Positions 17,963 to 26,544 of a stretch of 64,000 nt of DNA are shown one piece after another; the stretch's first letter is position 1; the number at the start of each line of letters is the position of its first letter. The notes below the pieces were generated by a model. That model was not told where the DNA came from and searched no databases. It was given only the letters and a program-made list of their open reading frames with translations. The translations under genes and the position numbers were made by a program. The stretch spans positions 62,001 to 126,000 of the forward strand of contig JAPLGS010000107.1 in the NCBI GenBank assembly GCA_026390015.1, in the 5' to 3' direction. This DNA is from Chloroflexota bacterium (GTDB lineage: Bacteria; Chloroflexota; Anaerolineae; Anaerolineales; Villigracilaceae).

Positions 17963-18913
17963 TTAACCTTGAGCCTTTAGCGCAGCTTCGATACGCCCCT
18001 GCGCCTGTTGAATTGAAAAATTATTGGGGTCAAGCTGGGCCGCGATCTTAATAGTATTCAACGCATCATCCAGGCGGTTTAGTTGCTCGTAAGTTAACGA
18101 CAGACCAAAATAAAGCGGGGCGAAGTCTGGCAGTCCTTTTCTTGCAGATTCAAGATATTTCTGCGCGGTCTTATAATCTTTGATGGAAAAGGCCTGCATT
18201 CCGCGCGCGTAATCAGCGTGATCAGGCTTGTCAAGTGATGTGTAACTTTTGATCATGCTGGCATAGGCTTCGGTAAAATCGGGAACAAACTGCACTGCTT
18301 TATGAAAAAACTCAATTGCTTTTTCATGTTCATTCATTGCCTGAGTAGACATGCCCGCCTGATAGAGGGCATCGGCATCTGTGGAATTAATTTGCAGCGC
18401 AGATTCAAGTGCAGGAAGGGCCTTCTCTGGTTGACTCAATAGGTTATAATTTTCGCCCAGAAAATAATAAGCCGTCTGTAAAGCGGTATCGCTCATCGCC
18501 ATGGGGCTGTCTTTACGGAGTTCGATGAATTTTTCCAAAGGCTCAATAGCCATTTGCGATTGTCCGGAACGTGTATAAGTGATCCCTGAGATCAGGAGCG
18601 CGCCCGTGTTTTCAGGAAAGGTGATCAATACCTGATCGGTTTGTTCAATGGCCTGGGAATACAATCCCTTGCCCAGATAAAATTCAGCCAATGCCACGCG
18701 CGCCTGCGGGTCTTCGGGGTTATCACGTACAGCGATCTCAAGCTGGTCAATGCTAATATCCAGCGGAGATTTATCGCCCACGCGCACGTAACGATCATTG
18801 TAGTAATAGCCAAAAAACATTAAAGCGATCACAGCAAAAGCCAGACCGGCGGTCCAGATGTATCGTATCAATTCACGGCTGCGAATATTATTCAAACGCT
18901 CAAGAAATTTCAT
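17963..18913 (-). CDS. Membrane-anchored TPR protein
   Basis: 316 residues. One TM helix (about 20-40) is followed by a run of tetratricopeptide repeats from about residue 50 to the end, for example NPEDPQARVALAEFYLGKGL, DADALYQAGMSTQAMNEHEK and FAPLYFGLSLTYEQLNRLDD. TPR membrane proteins are common partners in cytochrome c maturation (CcmH/NrfG-like) and in large complexes. It lies 24 bp after the NapC-like gene and 2 bp before the NHL gene, which points to assembly or scaffolding of this electron-transfer complex (inference). Confidence 0.85.
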   Translation of the reverse strand: MKFLERLNNIRSRELIRYIWTAGLAFAVIALMFFGYYYNDRYVRVGDKSPLDISIDQLEIAVRDNPEDPQARVALAEFYLGKGLYSQAIEQTDQVLITFPENTGALLISGITYTRSGQSQMAIEPLEKFIELRKDSPMAMSDTALQTAYYFLGENYNLLSQPEKALPALESALQINSTDADALYQAGMSTQAMNEHEKAIEFFHKAVQFVPDFTEAYASMIKSYTSLDKPDHADYARGMQAFSIKDYKTAQKYLESARKGLPDFAPLYFGLSLTYEQLNRLDDALNTIKIAAQLDPNNFSIQQAQGRIEAALKAQG

Positions 18914-18937
18914 TAATTAAATCCTCTTTATAAAGTT

Positions 18938-20443
18938 CTACGGATTACCCACGATGCCGCCAGGATGGCAGCGGCTACATAAAACATCCTGATGGCAGGT
19001 ATAACAAACCTGACCACCACGCGCACGGTATTCCTCTGCATGCGTAAAGAGCATATTTTCCGGATGGGAAAGATTATGGCAGGCGCTATTATTACAGAAA
19101 GACTGCCCATGACAGTTGTAGCACTCCTGTTTTTCTTCTTCCTTAACAGAGCGATGGTCAACCGTCCAGCGAAAATCTGCGTGTGATTCTGGAAGACTGC
19201 CGACGATCACCGGTGCTTCAACCAACAGATCATTGCCCCGTCCGACGATTGGAACTGTATGGCACAGGTTACACTCCCCGCTGATAGTCTCTCCATTTGA
19301 CTGGCCCTCGATGACGACATGTTTGTCGTCATGACAACGGAAACAACCCCAAGAAGGAGTATGGCGTTCGTTGTTTGGGTTCGTCTCCCAATTCAAATTC
19401 ATAAATGGGAAATTGGTATTCGAGTACATATTTTTAAGTTCTGCTATTGCAGCAGTTATTATTTTTTCCTTCTCGGTTTTAGATACCGACGCGATGGTTT
19501 GATCAGCATAATATTTAGCCAATCCATCCATGGCAACAAAAGCATCTGCCTCTGAAGAATAAGACACCTGCAACAACTCAACTGCCTTGGCGCGAATAAA
19601 AGGCAGATCACGCGAAATTAGACCATCAGAAATAGCCTTATCCACAGCTTGTTCGGGGTAGGGAATGTAATGAGCCGTACGATTATGACAATCAATACAA
19701 TCCAGTTTGCGAATGTTCCCCTCAGCGCGGGCTTTTTCCACAAAAGCAACCTGTCCCATACCCACCAAATCACGCAAAAAATATTCCTTTAAAGAACCAT
19801 CCGGCTCGCGGACGCCCACCCACGCCATCACTTGTCTTTGCTCATCCAATGCGATGTAAAAAACTTCACTGCTAACATGCCAGTGGATGCCGTCACCGAT
19901 CGCGCCGCTGCTGGTCTGCTTGCCGCCCATTTTTAATATTAATGTGGTTTGTACCAAAGTATTCGTTTCATCATCATCGTAATGACGAATGGTCTTAACA
20001 ATATTATCCTTGAACGTGGTTGGCGCATGACAGCCTTCACACGTTTCACGGGCCGGGCGCAAATTTTGAACAGGGCTCTTGATGGGGCGGGAATAGTCAC
20101 CTGTGATCTCGCCGACCAATTGTCGTGATCCGTCGATCTTCGATTGAATGAACGAAACCGCTCCCGGCCCAATATGACATTGCGCACATTCTACCTTTGC
20201 ATGCGGAGAAGCCTGATAGCGCACCCATTGCGGGTCCATGGAATGGCAAATCGTTCCACAAAACTCGGAGCTCTCACTGTACACAAAGGCTTGTACCCCG
20301 CCAACCAGCAATCCGAGCGCGATAACGATTACGGCCAAAATACCAAGGGACAGTTTTATTCTATGAGAACGCAGGCTCAGGTCGATGGTGATGGTCGGCC
20401 AGCCTTTTTTGATTCTTTCACGGATGGATTTTATAATGCCCAT
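18938..20443 (-). CDS. NapC/NirT-like membrane-anchored decaheme cytochrome c
   Basis: 501 residues from the ATG at 20443. AAGGAAG lies 9 bp upstream and the start is 1 bp after the previous stop. One TM helix (about residues 33-55) is followed by a NapC/NrfH-like start with FCGTICHSM, in which a Cx3CH heme has a nearby Met. Nine further motifs follow: CAQCH, CEGCH, CIDCH, CFRCH, CNLCH, CYNCH, CNNSACH (Cx4CH), CYTCH and CSRCH, so ten potential hemes. NapC/NrfH proteins take electrons from menaquinol and hand them to periplasmic cytochromes. The C-terminal extension, with its cluster of paired CXXCH motifs, is larger than in the tetraheme family. Translationally coupled to the cytochrome b gene. 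Confidence 0.87.
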   Translation of the reverse strand: MGIIKSIRERIKKGWPTITIDLSLRSHRIKLSLGILAVIVIALGLLVGGVQAFVYSESSEFCGTICHSMDPQWVRYQASPHAKVECAQCHIGPGAVSFIQSKIDGSRQLVGEITGDYSRPIKSPVQNLRPARETCEGCHAPTTFKDNIVKTIRHYDDDETNTLVQTTLILKMGGKQTSSGAIGDGIHWHVSSEVFYIALDEQRQVMAWVGVREPDGSLKEYFLRDLVGMGQVAFVEKARAEGNIRKLDCIDCHNRTAHYIPYPEQAVDKAISDGLISRDLPFIRAKAVELLQVSYSSEADAFVAMDGLAKYYADQTIASVSKTEKEKIITAAIAELKNMYSNTNFPFMNLNWETNPNNERHTPSWGCFRCHDDKHVVIEGQSNGETISGECNLCHTVPIVGRGNDLLVEAPVIVGSLPESHADFRWTVDHRSVKEEEKQECYNCHGQSFCNNSACHNLSHPENMLFTHAEEYRARGGQVCYTCHQDVLCSRCHPGGIVGNP

Positions 20444-20444
20444 T

Positions 20445-21335
20445 TTATTGTATGCTTCCTTCGGTATTTTCTTCCAACACAACTTCTTCCACGGTTTCTT
20501 CTTCAGCATGGACCGCTTGCTCCGTGCCGATATTTTTATTAACATCCTCAAGCAAGATCTCGATCTCTAGCGGCCATCGTTTATTTTGAATCACAGCCGA
20601 AGCCTGTTCAAGGCAGGCAAGCTCAATTGGGTGGTCTTCTTTCATATTCTCAATGGTCATATTGCCATTGAAAATGCTTAGATTCACTTTCTTGATGACA
20701 GTATTGTAGAAATGCCAGGTCAGAATCGCAATCACCATCAGAATGGCTTGCCAGCGATGTATGACACGGCTAATGGGTATGATCCAGCCGGCAGGCAGGA
20801 TCAATGTCAACTGAACGGGAAACCACTGCATTATTCCAGTGACGCCCATGATGATCATGCCGCATACCAACGCCCAATATTCCGCTTTTTCTTCAAAGTT
20901 ATATCGATCAAATAGAGGGCGGCGAACAGCGAAACCAAGATTGAATTTGATCATTTGAATTGCATCTGTTACATCGCGCCAGGTGGGGAATATTTTTCCA
21001 AAACGACGATGGACAAAAACCTCATCAACAAAAATTGCGACGTGATAAAGCGCTAGAATGCCAAAGGAAAAAGCCGCAAAATGATGTATCAATCTGGAAG
21101 AATCAATGCCGCCCAACGCATTGAGGGTGAGGTCGCCGGCAAGCGTGTTGTAATAGGTTTGAGCAAGACCCGTTATTGCCAATGCAAAAAAAGAAAGGAT
21201 CAGGATGAAATGCTCAATACGTTGAGCCAGTGGAAACCGAACCACGTATCGTCTTCCCTCTGAATTAACTCTCAAACGCTTAACTGCCTCCAGCGCGTCA
21301 CGATAATAAATATATTGCTTCATTCTCGCAGCCAT
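20445..21335 (-). CDS. Cytochrome b (b561/formate dehydrogenase gamma-like) membrane subunit
   Basis: 296 residues with four main TM helices in the first 220 residues and a charged, Glu-rich tail. Candidate heme b ligands are His in QRIEHF, LIHHF, ALYHV, VIHRW and LTWHFY. The RFPLAQRIEHFILILSFFAL start is typical of the cytochrome b/b6-like family that also covers formate dehydrogenase gamma and Ni-Fe hydrogenase cytochrome b. Placed between two decaheme genes, it probably exchanges electrons between quinone and the heme c subunits. Two ATGs (21335 and 21323) are possible and neither is decisive. Confidence 0.87.
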   Translation of the reverse strand: MAARMKQYIYYRDALEAVKRLRVNSEGRRYVVRFPLAQRIEHFILILSFFALAITGLAQTYYNTLAGDLTLNALGGIDSSRLIHHFAAFSFGILALYHVAIFVDEVFVHRRFGKIFPTWRDVTDAIQMIKFNLGFAVRRPLFDRYNFEEKAEYWALVCGMIIMGVTGIMQWFPVQLTLILPAGWIIPISRVIHRWQAILMVIAILTWHFYNTVIKKVNLSIFNGNMTIENMKEDHPIELACLEQASAVIQNKRWPLEIEILLEDVNKNIGTEQAVHAEEETVEEVVLEENTEGSIQ

Positions 21336-21371
21336 CCCAGATGAGACTTCTCAGTTTTGGAATTTTCCATC

Positions 21372-22610
21372 TTACTTTCCTGTTTCCTGGGATTCGGATA
21401 TTTGCACAGATTTACTGAAACGTTTCTTCAATTTATCTGCCACACGGCGGCGGGCATCAATTACAATATACACAACGAATCCACCGATAAAGATCGGGAT
21501 AAAATACCCATAAAAGGCTGTGATCGCAAACAACAAAGGGGTAGTTTCCCAGGTTGAAGAATAATGACGTAGCCATGCCTGTGGGAATGTAATGCCAGCA
21601 TCAGGGTGACATTGTTGACAGGTCTTTTGCAGATTAGCTGGATACACAGATGACAATTCATTTTCAGGAGATTGAATATTATGAACACCATGACAGTCGT
21701 AACAAGTAGCTTTTGTGATTTTTAGATCGCCTGCTTTAAGTGAAGCCTCAACCGTGCGTCCATGAAAATCGTCAAGATAAGTCTGGAAGACATTCGCCGA
21801 GATATTGTATTTATCCATTAACTCTTTATCAGCATGACAATTTCCACACAAATTGATCGAGCCTGCCTTAAAATCAATATGATCTGGTCCTTCCACTTCA
21901 TGGCTGCCATGACAATTGTTACAGGTAGGCACATCAGGATTAGAATCCGCCTCGAGCGCCTGCCCATGAACACTGGTCTTGTAAGTACTGTAGACTGACT
22001 TGTGGCATTGACTGCAAATTTGAGCGATCTTTGTGCGCGGCTCATTCGGGGAGGTAATATTATGGCCGCCATGGCAATCGACACAGATCGGTGCAAAGCG
22101 ATTCCCGCGTTCCAACACGCGGGTGTGTTCACTGTCAGTTATTTCCTGAAATTTTCCCTGATGACATTTATGGCAGGATGAATTTATTTCGATGGCGATG
22201 GCGCGTTCATCAGGATAGGATGAGATGTCAAAGATCTGCGTACTTTGTCCACTCGCATCGAATATCTGCAAATGACATACATCACAAGATTGTGACTGTG
22301 AATTTTTGTGAGGATACTCCTGTTGAGCATCATGGCAGGACCGGCAGCCATCAAAATGATCGGAACCTTCATGCTCCTTAGGATCGTAATATAGAGAAAT
22401 TATCTTGCCATCAGCAAATCGCCCTGCCATTTCAGGGTTTGAATGGCAGCCAAGGCAATCTCCGGTTTGATGCGGGCTGCGTCTCGCGGGAGAGGCGGTT
22501 GGTGTCGGTTCCTGAGCAAGAACGGGCGCGGAAATCGCGCCGTCAAATAGAAACCATCCCAGAATGGCAACGCCAACCAGCAAGAATACATAAAAACGAT
22601 ATCGCATCAT
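21372..22610 (-). CDS. Decaheme c-type cytochrome with C-terminal membrane anchor
   Basis: 412 residues from the ATG at 22610. An N-terminal signal/anchor (about 5-28) leads into ten CXXCH motifs: CLGCH, CRSCH, CDVCH, CHKCH, CVDCH, CSQCH, CNNCH, CGNCH, CYDCH and CQQCH. A C-terminal TM helix follows (TPLLFAITAFYGYFIPIFIG...YIVID) and then a short basic cytoplasmic tail. This layout resembles the heme subunits of membrane quinol:cytochrome complexes. It is the first cytochrome gene in the run and is followed 36 bp later by cytochrome b, suggesting that the two form one complex. The start codon overlaps the stop of a small upstream frame (ATGA). Confidence 0.87.
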   Translation of the reverse strand: MMRYRFYVFLLVGVAILGWFLFDGAISAPVLAQEPTPTASPARRSPHQTGDCLGCHSNPEMAGRFADGKIISLYYDPKEHEGSDHFDGCRSCHDAQQEYPHKNSQSQSCDVCHLQIFDASGQSTQIFDISSYPDERAIAIEINSSCHKCHQGKFQEITDSEHTRVLERGNRFAPICVDCHGGHNITSPNEPRTKIAQICSQCHKSVYSTYKTSVHGQALEADSNPDVPTCNNCHGSHEVEGPDHIDFKAGSINLCGNCHADKELMDKYNISANVFQTYLDDFHGRTVEASLKAGDLKITKATCYDCHGVHNIQSPENELSSVYPANLQKTCQQCHPDAGITFPQAWLRHYSSTWETTPLLFAITAFYGYFIPIFIGGFVVYIVIDARRRVADKLKKRFSKSVQISESQETGK

Positions 22611-22882
22611 ACTTTCAACCGCGAATTTGAAAATGAGTGAATCAATCCCACCAGATTTCCGCTTAAGTAATCTGTAATTCCGCACTTGGAAAAGTCGAAT
22701 TTAAAGCGAATAATGGCCAGCGATTCTATTTGGATGGTTTCAGGATAATTTGTGGAATCGCTGTTAATCAAACGTGCATTAATCACATTCTTGTATTCAC
22801 TTAATACGCTTGCAATCACACCTGATAAAAGTAAGCAATGCGCCGATATCGGCATGGTGGGGAGTGATTGAATGGTTTCCAT
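22607..22882 (-). CDS. Possible small protein upstream of the decaheme gene
   Basis: A 91-codon frame from ATG 22882 (a GTG at 22957 would add 25 hydrophobic residues) ends in TGA overlapping the ATG of the decaheme gene. The 4-nt ATGA overlap and its position at the head of the run are the only support. No ribosome site or recognisable motif is visible. It could be a leader frame whose translation is coupled to the cytochrome, or chance. Confidence 0.3.
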   Translation of the reverse strand: METIQSLPTMPISAHCLLLSGVIASVLSEYKNVINARLINSDSTNYPETIQIESLAIIRFKFDFSKCGITDYLSGNLVGLIHSFSNSRLKV

Positions 22883-22977
22883 AATGATCAATTGTCTTTG
22901 TGAATATTTACTCAAACTATCTATATATATTAATGCAAGGATAAGGAAAACTAGCACACCTAATTAGATAATTACGT

Positions 22978-23023
22978 AAACCCAAACGGGTAGTTTTTCT
23001 TAACGAAAAACTACCCGTTTGGG
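22978..23023 (-). terminator. Strong hairpin terminator after the response-regulator gene
   Basis: A perfect 19-bp stem (22981-22999 with 23005-23023) with a 5-nt loop lies 27 bp past the stop at 23050. A short TTT follows on the minus strand. It separates the sensor/regulator pair from the cytochrome genes, which therefore need their own promoter in 22880-22980. Confidence 0.75.
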
Positions 23024-23049
23024 CAGGAGTGAATCTTAGGGGATTTCTC

Positions 23050-23694
23050 TTACAACTTGGGGGTTAAATTGTGCCGTACTGCATACGTTGCGGCTTCAGC
23101 TCGATTGTTATAATTCAATTTTTGTAATATATTTTTGATGTGATACTTAACTGTATTCTCACTTATATCCAACTGGGAAGCAATGGCTTTATTAGCAAGT
23201 CCCTGCCCAAGATACCCAAGTAATTCAACTTCGCGCACAGTCAGGTTTTCATCAAGCGCCTCGTTAAAAGTGCTTTGTTGAGCAACATAATTTATCAGCC
23301 TTGCTGTAATGGAACTTGATATTGGCGGTTCTCCCCTCTCAAATCCCTGTAACAATTTTATGAATTCGTCCGAATTCAGGCTTTTTAATAAATACCCTTT
23401 GGCGCCTGCGCGCAAGGCTTCAAAAAGTTTTTGGTCTTCCTGGGAAACGGTGAGCATCACTACTTTTATCTCAGGGAAAGCATCTGTAATTTTACGGGTA
23501 GCCTCTATCCCGTTCATAACCGGCATATCTATATCCATGAGGATCACGTCGGGCATTAATCTTCTGGCTTCGATGACAGCCTCCTGTCCATTGCTCGCCT
23601 CACCGAGCACCTGCATCCCGGCAGCTTTTAATAAACTGACAATTCCATCGCGGAATAATGCATGATCATCTACAACTAAAATACGCAATGACAT
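23050..23694 (-). CDS. NarL/FixJ-family response regulator
   Basis: 214 residues. A receiver domain (about 1-120) has the phospho-acceptor Asp54 (VILMDIDMP), the acidic pair Asp9-Asp10 and a conserved Lys near residue 104 (GAKGYLLKS). A LuxR-type helix-turn-helix (about 148-205) has LTVREVELLGYLGQGLANKA and DISENTVKYHIKNILQKL. The start overlaps the kinase stop by one base (TGATG), so the pair is translationally coupled. It most likely controls the adjacent cytochrome genes in response to the heme-bearing sensor (inference from position). Confidence 0.93.
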   Translation of the reverse strand: MSLRILVVDDHALFRDGIVSLLKAAGMQVLGEASNGQEAVIEARRLMPDVILMDIDMPVMNGIEATRKITDAFPEIKVVMLTVSQEDQKLFEALRAGAKGYLLKSLNSDEFIKLLQGFERGEPPISSSITARLINYVAQQSTFNEALDENLTVREVELLGYLGQGLANKAIASQLDISENTVKYHIKNILQKLNYNNRAEAATYAVRHNLTPKL

Positions 23695-25148
23695 CAGGAT
23701 TCTCCTTTGCCTGCCAATGGCAACCTAACGATCACTTGTGTTCCCAGTCCCTTTTCCGAATGCACCTCGAACGAGGCTCCGATCGCGTCAGCGCGCTCGC
23801 GCATGGAGTCAAGACCATAATGAGGTTTACGATCTGACGAATCTTCAGCAGGATCAAACCCCGTTCCATTGTCATGGATCGTAACTGTAAGAATCTTCTG
23901 TTCATGCACTTGAAGGGTCACTACGGCGCTTGTCGCTCCAGCGTGCTTGCGGACGTTAGCCAGCGCCTCCTGAACAATGCGTAAAATGTGCACATCGCTG
24001 CCGGCCGGCAGTTGAATACGCTCCATATCTCCACTAATAATCACTTCAGTTGGAAGTTCACTATATCGTTCAAAATTGATAACATACTCAATCAGAATCA
24101 GGCCAATATCTTGTCCTTTTTTTATGTTCGTTTTTAGATCAAGGATGGCCTGCCGAAGATCGGCAAAGACAACGCCGGCGGCTTCATCCAATTGACGAAG
24201 TTCAGTGACTGCATCCGTTAATTTATTTTGCTCAATAAGCAACCGCACCGCAAAGGCTTTATTTCTAACATATCCCAATATCTGGGCAGTGCTGCTATGT
24301 AATTCACTGGCCAGGCGATGACGTTCATCCAGAACTACCCCATACCGGGCATCAGTCATCATTTCCTTTATTTTTAATTCTTCCTCTAATTTTTCGGCTG
24401 TGCTATTAAAAGTCATGATCAGATCATCGATCTCATCATGACTGGCATTCAAAGGAATGCGAACAGATAGATCACCAAGCGCATATTGTTCCAAAGGACC
24501 ACGCAGCAATTCAACCCGCTTTACGATCAAATTATTAGCAATAAGATAAAGTAAGATCGCAAACAGCAAGGTAAATATGGAGGAATAAACCAGATCGATC
24601 AGCATGTCACTATAAACATGAGTTGTTGATCCTACCAATGAATAATCTATAATGATCACACCCAGTATCTTTTCTGAAGGCGCATGACACTGATGACAGG
24701 CCTGCTCGTTGAAAATGGGAGTACTACTGCGAAGGATCGTTCCTTTAAAATCAACAGTATCCAGAATTATGCTATTTTTTTGTACTACTCCATCCGGCTG
24801 ATGGCATTCAACGCAGCCGGGGGAAGTCAATGTTATACCAGGCTGAAAATCATCAGGTTGAGCTGTCATTTTAAGCTGAGCGTTCCCATTAAATATGGCA
24901 ATTCTCAGAATGTTTTGCTGATTCCCAATATCCACCAATGCGTTTTGTAACATTTCCCGATCATTATTTATCATGGCGTGCCTCAACCCACCCCTGACCA
25001 ACTCCCCCAACTCACCCGCCGACCGTTCAATATTCTCCAACAAGACAGTTTTTTCACGATAATAATGCAGGATCGAATAACCCAAAAAGGAGACAAAAAT
25101 TGGCAAAGCCAATCCCAATGCGACTTTCCAGCGAAGACTTCGGAACAT
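23694..25148 (-). CDS. NarX-type sensor histidine kinase with two c-type heme motifs
   Basis: 484 residues. Order: TM1 (about 8-28); extracytoplasmic sensor with CVECH (Cys112-His116) and CHQCH (Cys151-His155); TM2 (about 184-206); HAMP (about 207-262); HisKA_3-like dimerisation with His284 in ERHRLASELHSSTAQ; HATPase with EALANVRKHAGA, IHDNGTGFDP and HYGLDSMRERA. The residue after the phospho-His is Leu-His-Ser where Leu-His-Asp is usual. Two covalent hemes in the sensor would make it respond to redox potential, oxygen, NO or electron flow through the neighbouring cytochromes (inference). Comparable heme-c sensor kinases are known in Geobacter-like bacteria. Confidence 0.9.
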   Translation of the reverse strand: MFRSLRWKVALGLALPIFVSFLGYSILHYYREKTVLLENIERSAGELGELVRGGLRHAMINNDREMLQNALVDIGNQQNILRIAIFNGNAQLKMTAQPDDFQPGITLTSPGCVECHQPDGVVQKNSIILDTVDFKGTILRSSTPIFNEQACHQCHAPSEKILGVIIIDYSLVGSTTHVYSDMLIDLVYSSIFTLLFAILLYLIANNLIVKRVELLRGPLEQYALGDLSVRIPLNASHDEIDDLIMTFNSTAEKLEEELKIKEMMTDARYGVVLDERHRLASELHSSTAQILGYVRNKAFAVRLLIEQNKLTDAVTELRQLDEAAGVVFADLRQAILDLKTNIKKGQDIGLILIEYVINFERYSELPTEVIISGDMERIQLPAGSDVHILRIVQEALANVRKHAGATSAVVTLQVHEQKILTVTIHDNGTGFDPAEDSSDRKPHYGLDSMRERADAIGASFEVHSEKGLGTQVIVRLPLAGKGES

Positions 25149-25599
25149 TTAACCTCGAAAATAAATCAACAGGCTTTCGGATAGTTCTAAAAAATAATAT
25201 GTAAGATTTACCAGATCTGTTAATCTGGCAAATTCTAAAACGCCTCTTTTTATTCCAGTATGAATTTTGTATCGTTCAGGCTGGTAATTCAGGTGGTTAC
25301 TTCTTGGATAAAACACAAAAGACAATTGCCAGTGTTTAAAAGATATGCCTCTTTGAGAAGAGTTCTTGATTCGAATTTACGCTATCGCAAATTAAATAGA
25401 TTGAGCATTAACAGTCATTATAACTTGAGTCTAGGATTGCAAATTACACAGGGCTCTGATTCTTTTACACTCTTAAGATCGGGATAGTGATTAGTGCTGA
25501 AAACGCTGATTCTGACTATTTTTTTACGAAGGCTTGTAATGGTCAGCAAGGGGTGGGAAAATAAGGGCGAAACTCCGCGTCTTAGTGACTCAGTGGTAA
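25149..25599. other. Intergenic region without a supported gene
   Basis: A low-coding stretch between the divergent heme-sensor kinase and phoB. A 75-codon plus-strand frame (25260-25487) has no ribosome site and no recognisable motif. The minus-strand promoter for the kinase must lie near 25150-25250, but I see no clear -35/-10 pair. Confidence 0.5.
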
Positions 25600-25716
25600 A
25601 GGTTTTTGTTCAATCGTTATCTGACCAATATATTTCCTGGAAGCTACAAGGTCGAATTAACATTGGACGATAACATTGTCCTTGATAAAACAATTGTAGT
25701 TGAGATTCTCCATTGA
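25600..25716 (+). pseudogene. 3' remnant of a lost gene
   Basis: The frame is open from 25600 to the TGA at 25714-25716. It encodes a tail containing PGSYKVELTLDDNIVLDKTI, which looks like the last strands of an Ig-like or regulator-associated domain (the common GxYxVELxLD pattern). An in-frame TAA at 25597 cuts it from any upstream coding. An intact terminator follows at once, so this is probably the end of a gene whose body was deleted. Confidence 0.4.
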
Positions 25717-25754
25717 AAAAAGAGCCTGCCCAACACGGCAGGCTCTTTTCTTTA
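25716..25754. terminator. Terminator between the gene remnant and phoB
   Basis: A 13-bp stem (25718-25730 with 25737-25749) with a 6-nt loop, flanked by A-run and T-rich sequence, so it can work in both directions. It ends next to the Pho-box hexamers of phoB. Confidence 0.85.
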
Positions 25755-25793
25755 ACCTCCCATTAACAGACAATAATTCCTTTATGGTATATT
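25752..25793 (+). promoter_or_regulatory. Pho-box-like array and -10 of phoB
   Basis: Hexamers TTAACC (25752), TTAACA (25763) and TAATTC (25774) repeat with exact 11-bp period, like Pho boxes of the PhoP/PhoB class. TATATT at 25788-25793 ends 8 nt before the ATG at 25801 and there is no Shine-Dalgarno, so the mRNA is probably leaderless and autoregulated. Confidence 0.6.
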
Positions 25794-25800
25794 CCCATCA

Positions 25801-26511
25801 ATGCCTGAAACAATTCTGATCGTTGAAGATGAACTCTCTTTACAAGAGACACTCGCGTATAACTTGAAAAAAGAAGGTTATACCGTGGAAACTGTTGGGG
25901 ATGGACGCTCTGCACTTGAAACTGCACGGCGCTTGAAACCTGACCTGATCGTGCTCGATATCATGCTGCCAGAAATGGATGGCTTCGAAGTGGCGCGCAT
26001 TCTCCGCAAGGAAATGTCCGCCGCCATTTTGATGCTGACTGCGCGTGACGATGAAATTGACCGTGTAGTCGGTCTCGAAGTCGGCGCGGATGATTACATG
26101 AGCAAACCATTTTCGATGCGCGAGTTGATGGCGCGAGTCAAATCACAGCTTAGGCGCGCACGTTTACTGCGCGAAGAAATGGGAAAATCTAAAGGAGTAA
26201 ACTCTCCGCATGAAAAATTAACCTTTGATAATCTCATCATTGACCTCACCCGCCGCGAAGTGCTTCTCAATGGTGAGCCGATTCAGATCAAGCCAAAAGA
26301 ATATGAGCTGCTGCTCTTCCTCGCCGAACATCGCCGACAAATGCTCTCGCGCGAATTTATCCTGGAGCGAGTCTGGGGCTGGGAATTCATTGGCGACAGC
26401 CGCACCGTGGATGTGCATGTTAGATGGCTGCGCCAAAAGATCGAAGTGGATTCTTCCAACCCGCTGCGCATTGTCACGGTCAGAGGCGGCGGGTATAGAT
26501 TTGAAGGGTAG
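25801..26511 (+). CDS. phoB: OmpR/PhoB-family response regulator of the phosphate island
   Basis: 236 residues. The receiver domain has acidic residues in VEDE, phospho-acceptor Asp53 ([13 protein letters not shown]), the TARD switch region and Lys in MSKPF. The C-terminal winged helix (about 140-234) has [20 protein letters not shown] and the recognition region [17 protein letters not shown], ending in [10 protein letters not shown]. Followed 33 bp later by a PhoR-type kinase and within 7 kb by pst genes, which supports control of the Pho regulon. PhoP would be the equivalent name in Gram-positives. Confidence 0.92.
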   Translation: MPETILIVEDELSLQETLAYNLKKEGYTVETVGDGRSALETARRLKPDLIVLDIMLPEMDGFEVARILRKEMSAAILMLTARDDEIDRVVGLEVGADDYMSKPFSMRELMARVKSQLRRARLLREEMGKSKGVNSPHEKLTFDNLIIDLTRREVLLNGEPIQIKPKEYELLLFLAEHRRQMLSREFILERVWGWEFIGDSRTVDVHVRWLRQKIEVDSSNPLRIVTVRGGGYRFEG

Positions 26512-26544
26512 AAAAATGTCAAAGTTCGAAAGCCAAAGGTCGGG

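Noticed and set aside
25260-25487. 75-codon plus-strand frame upstream of phoB
   Set aside because: No ribosome site, no recognisable motif and no neighbouring support.
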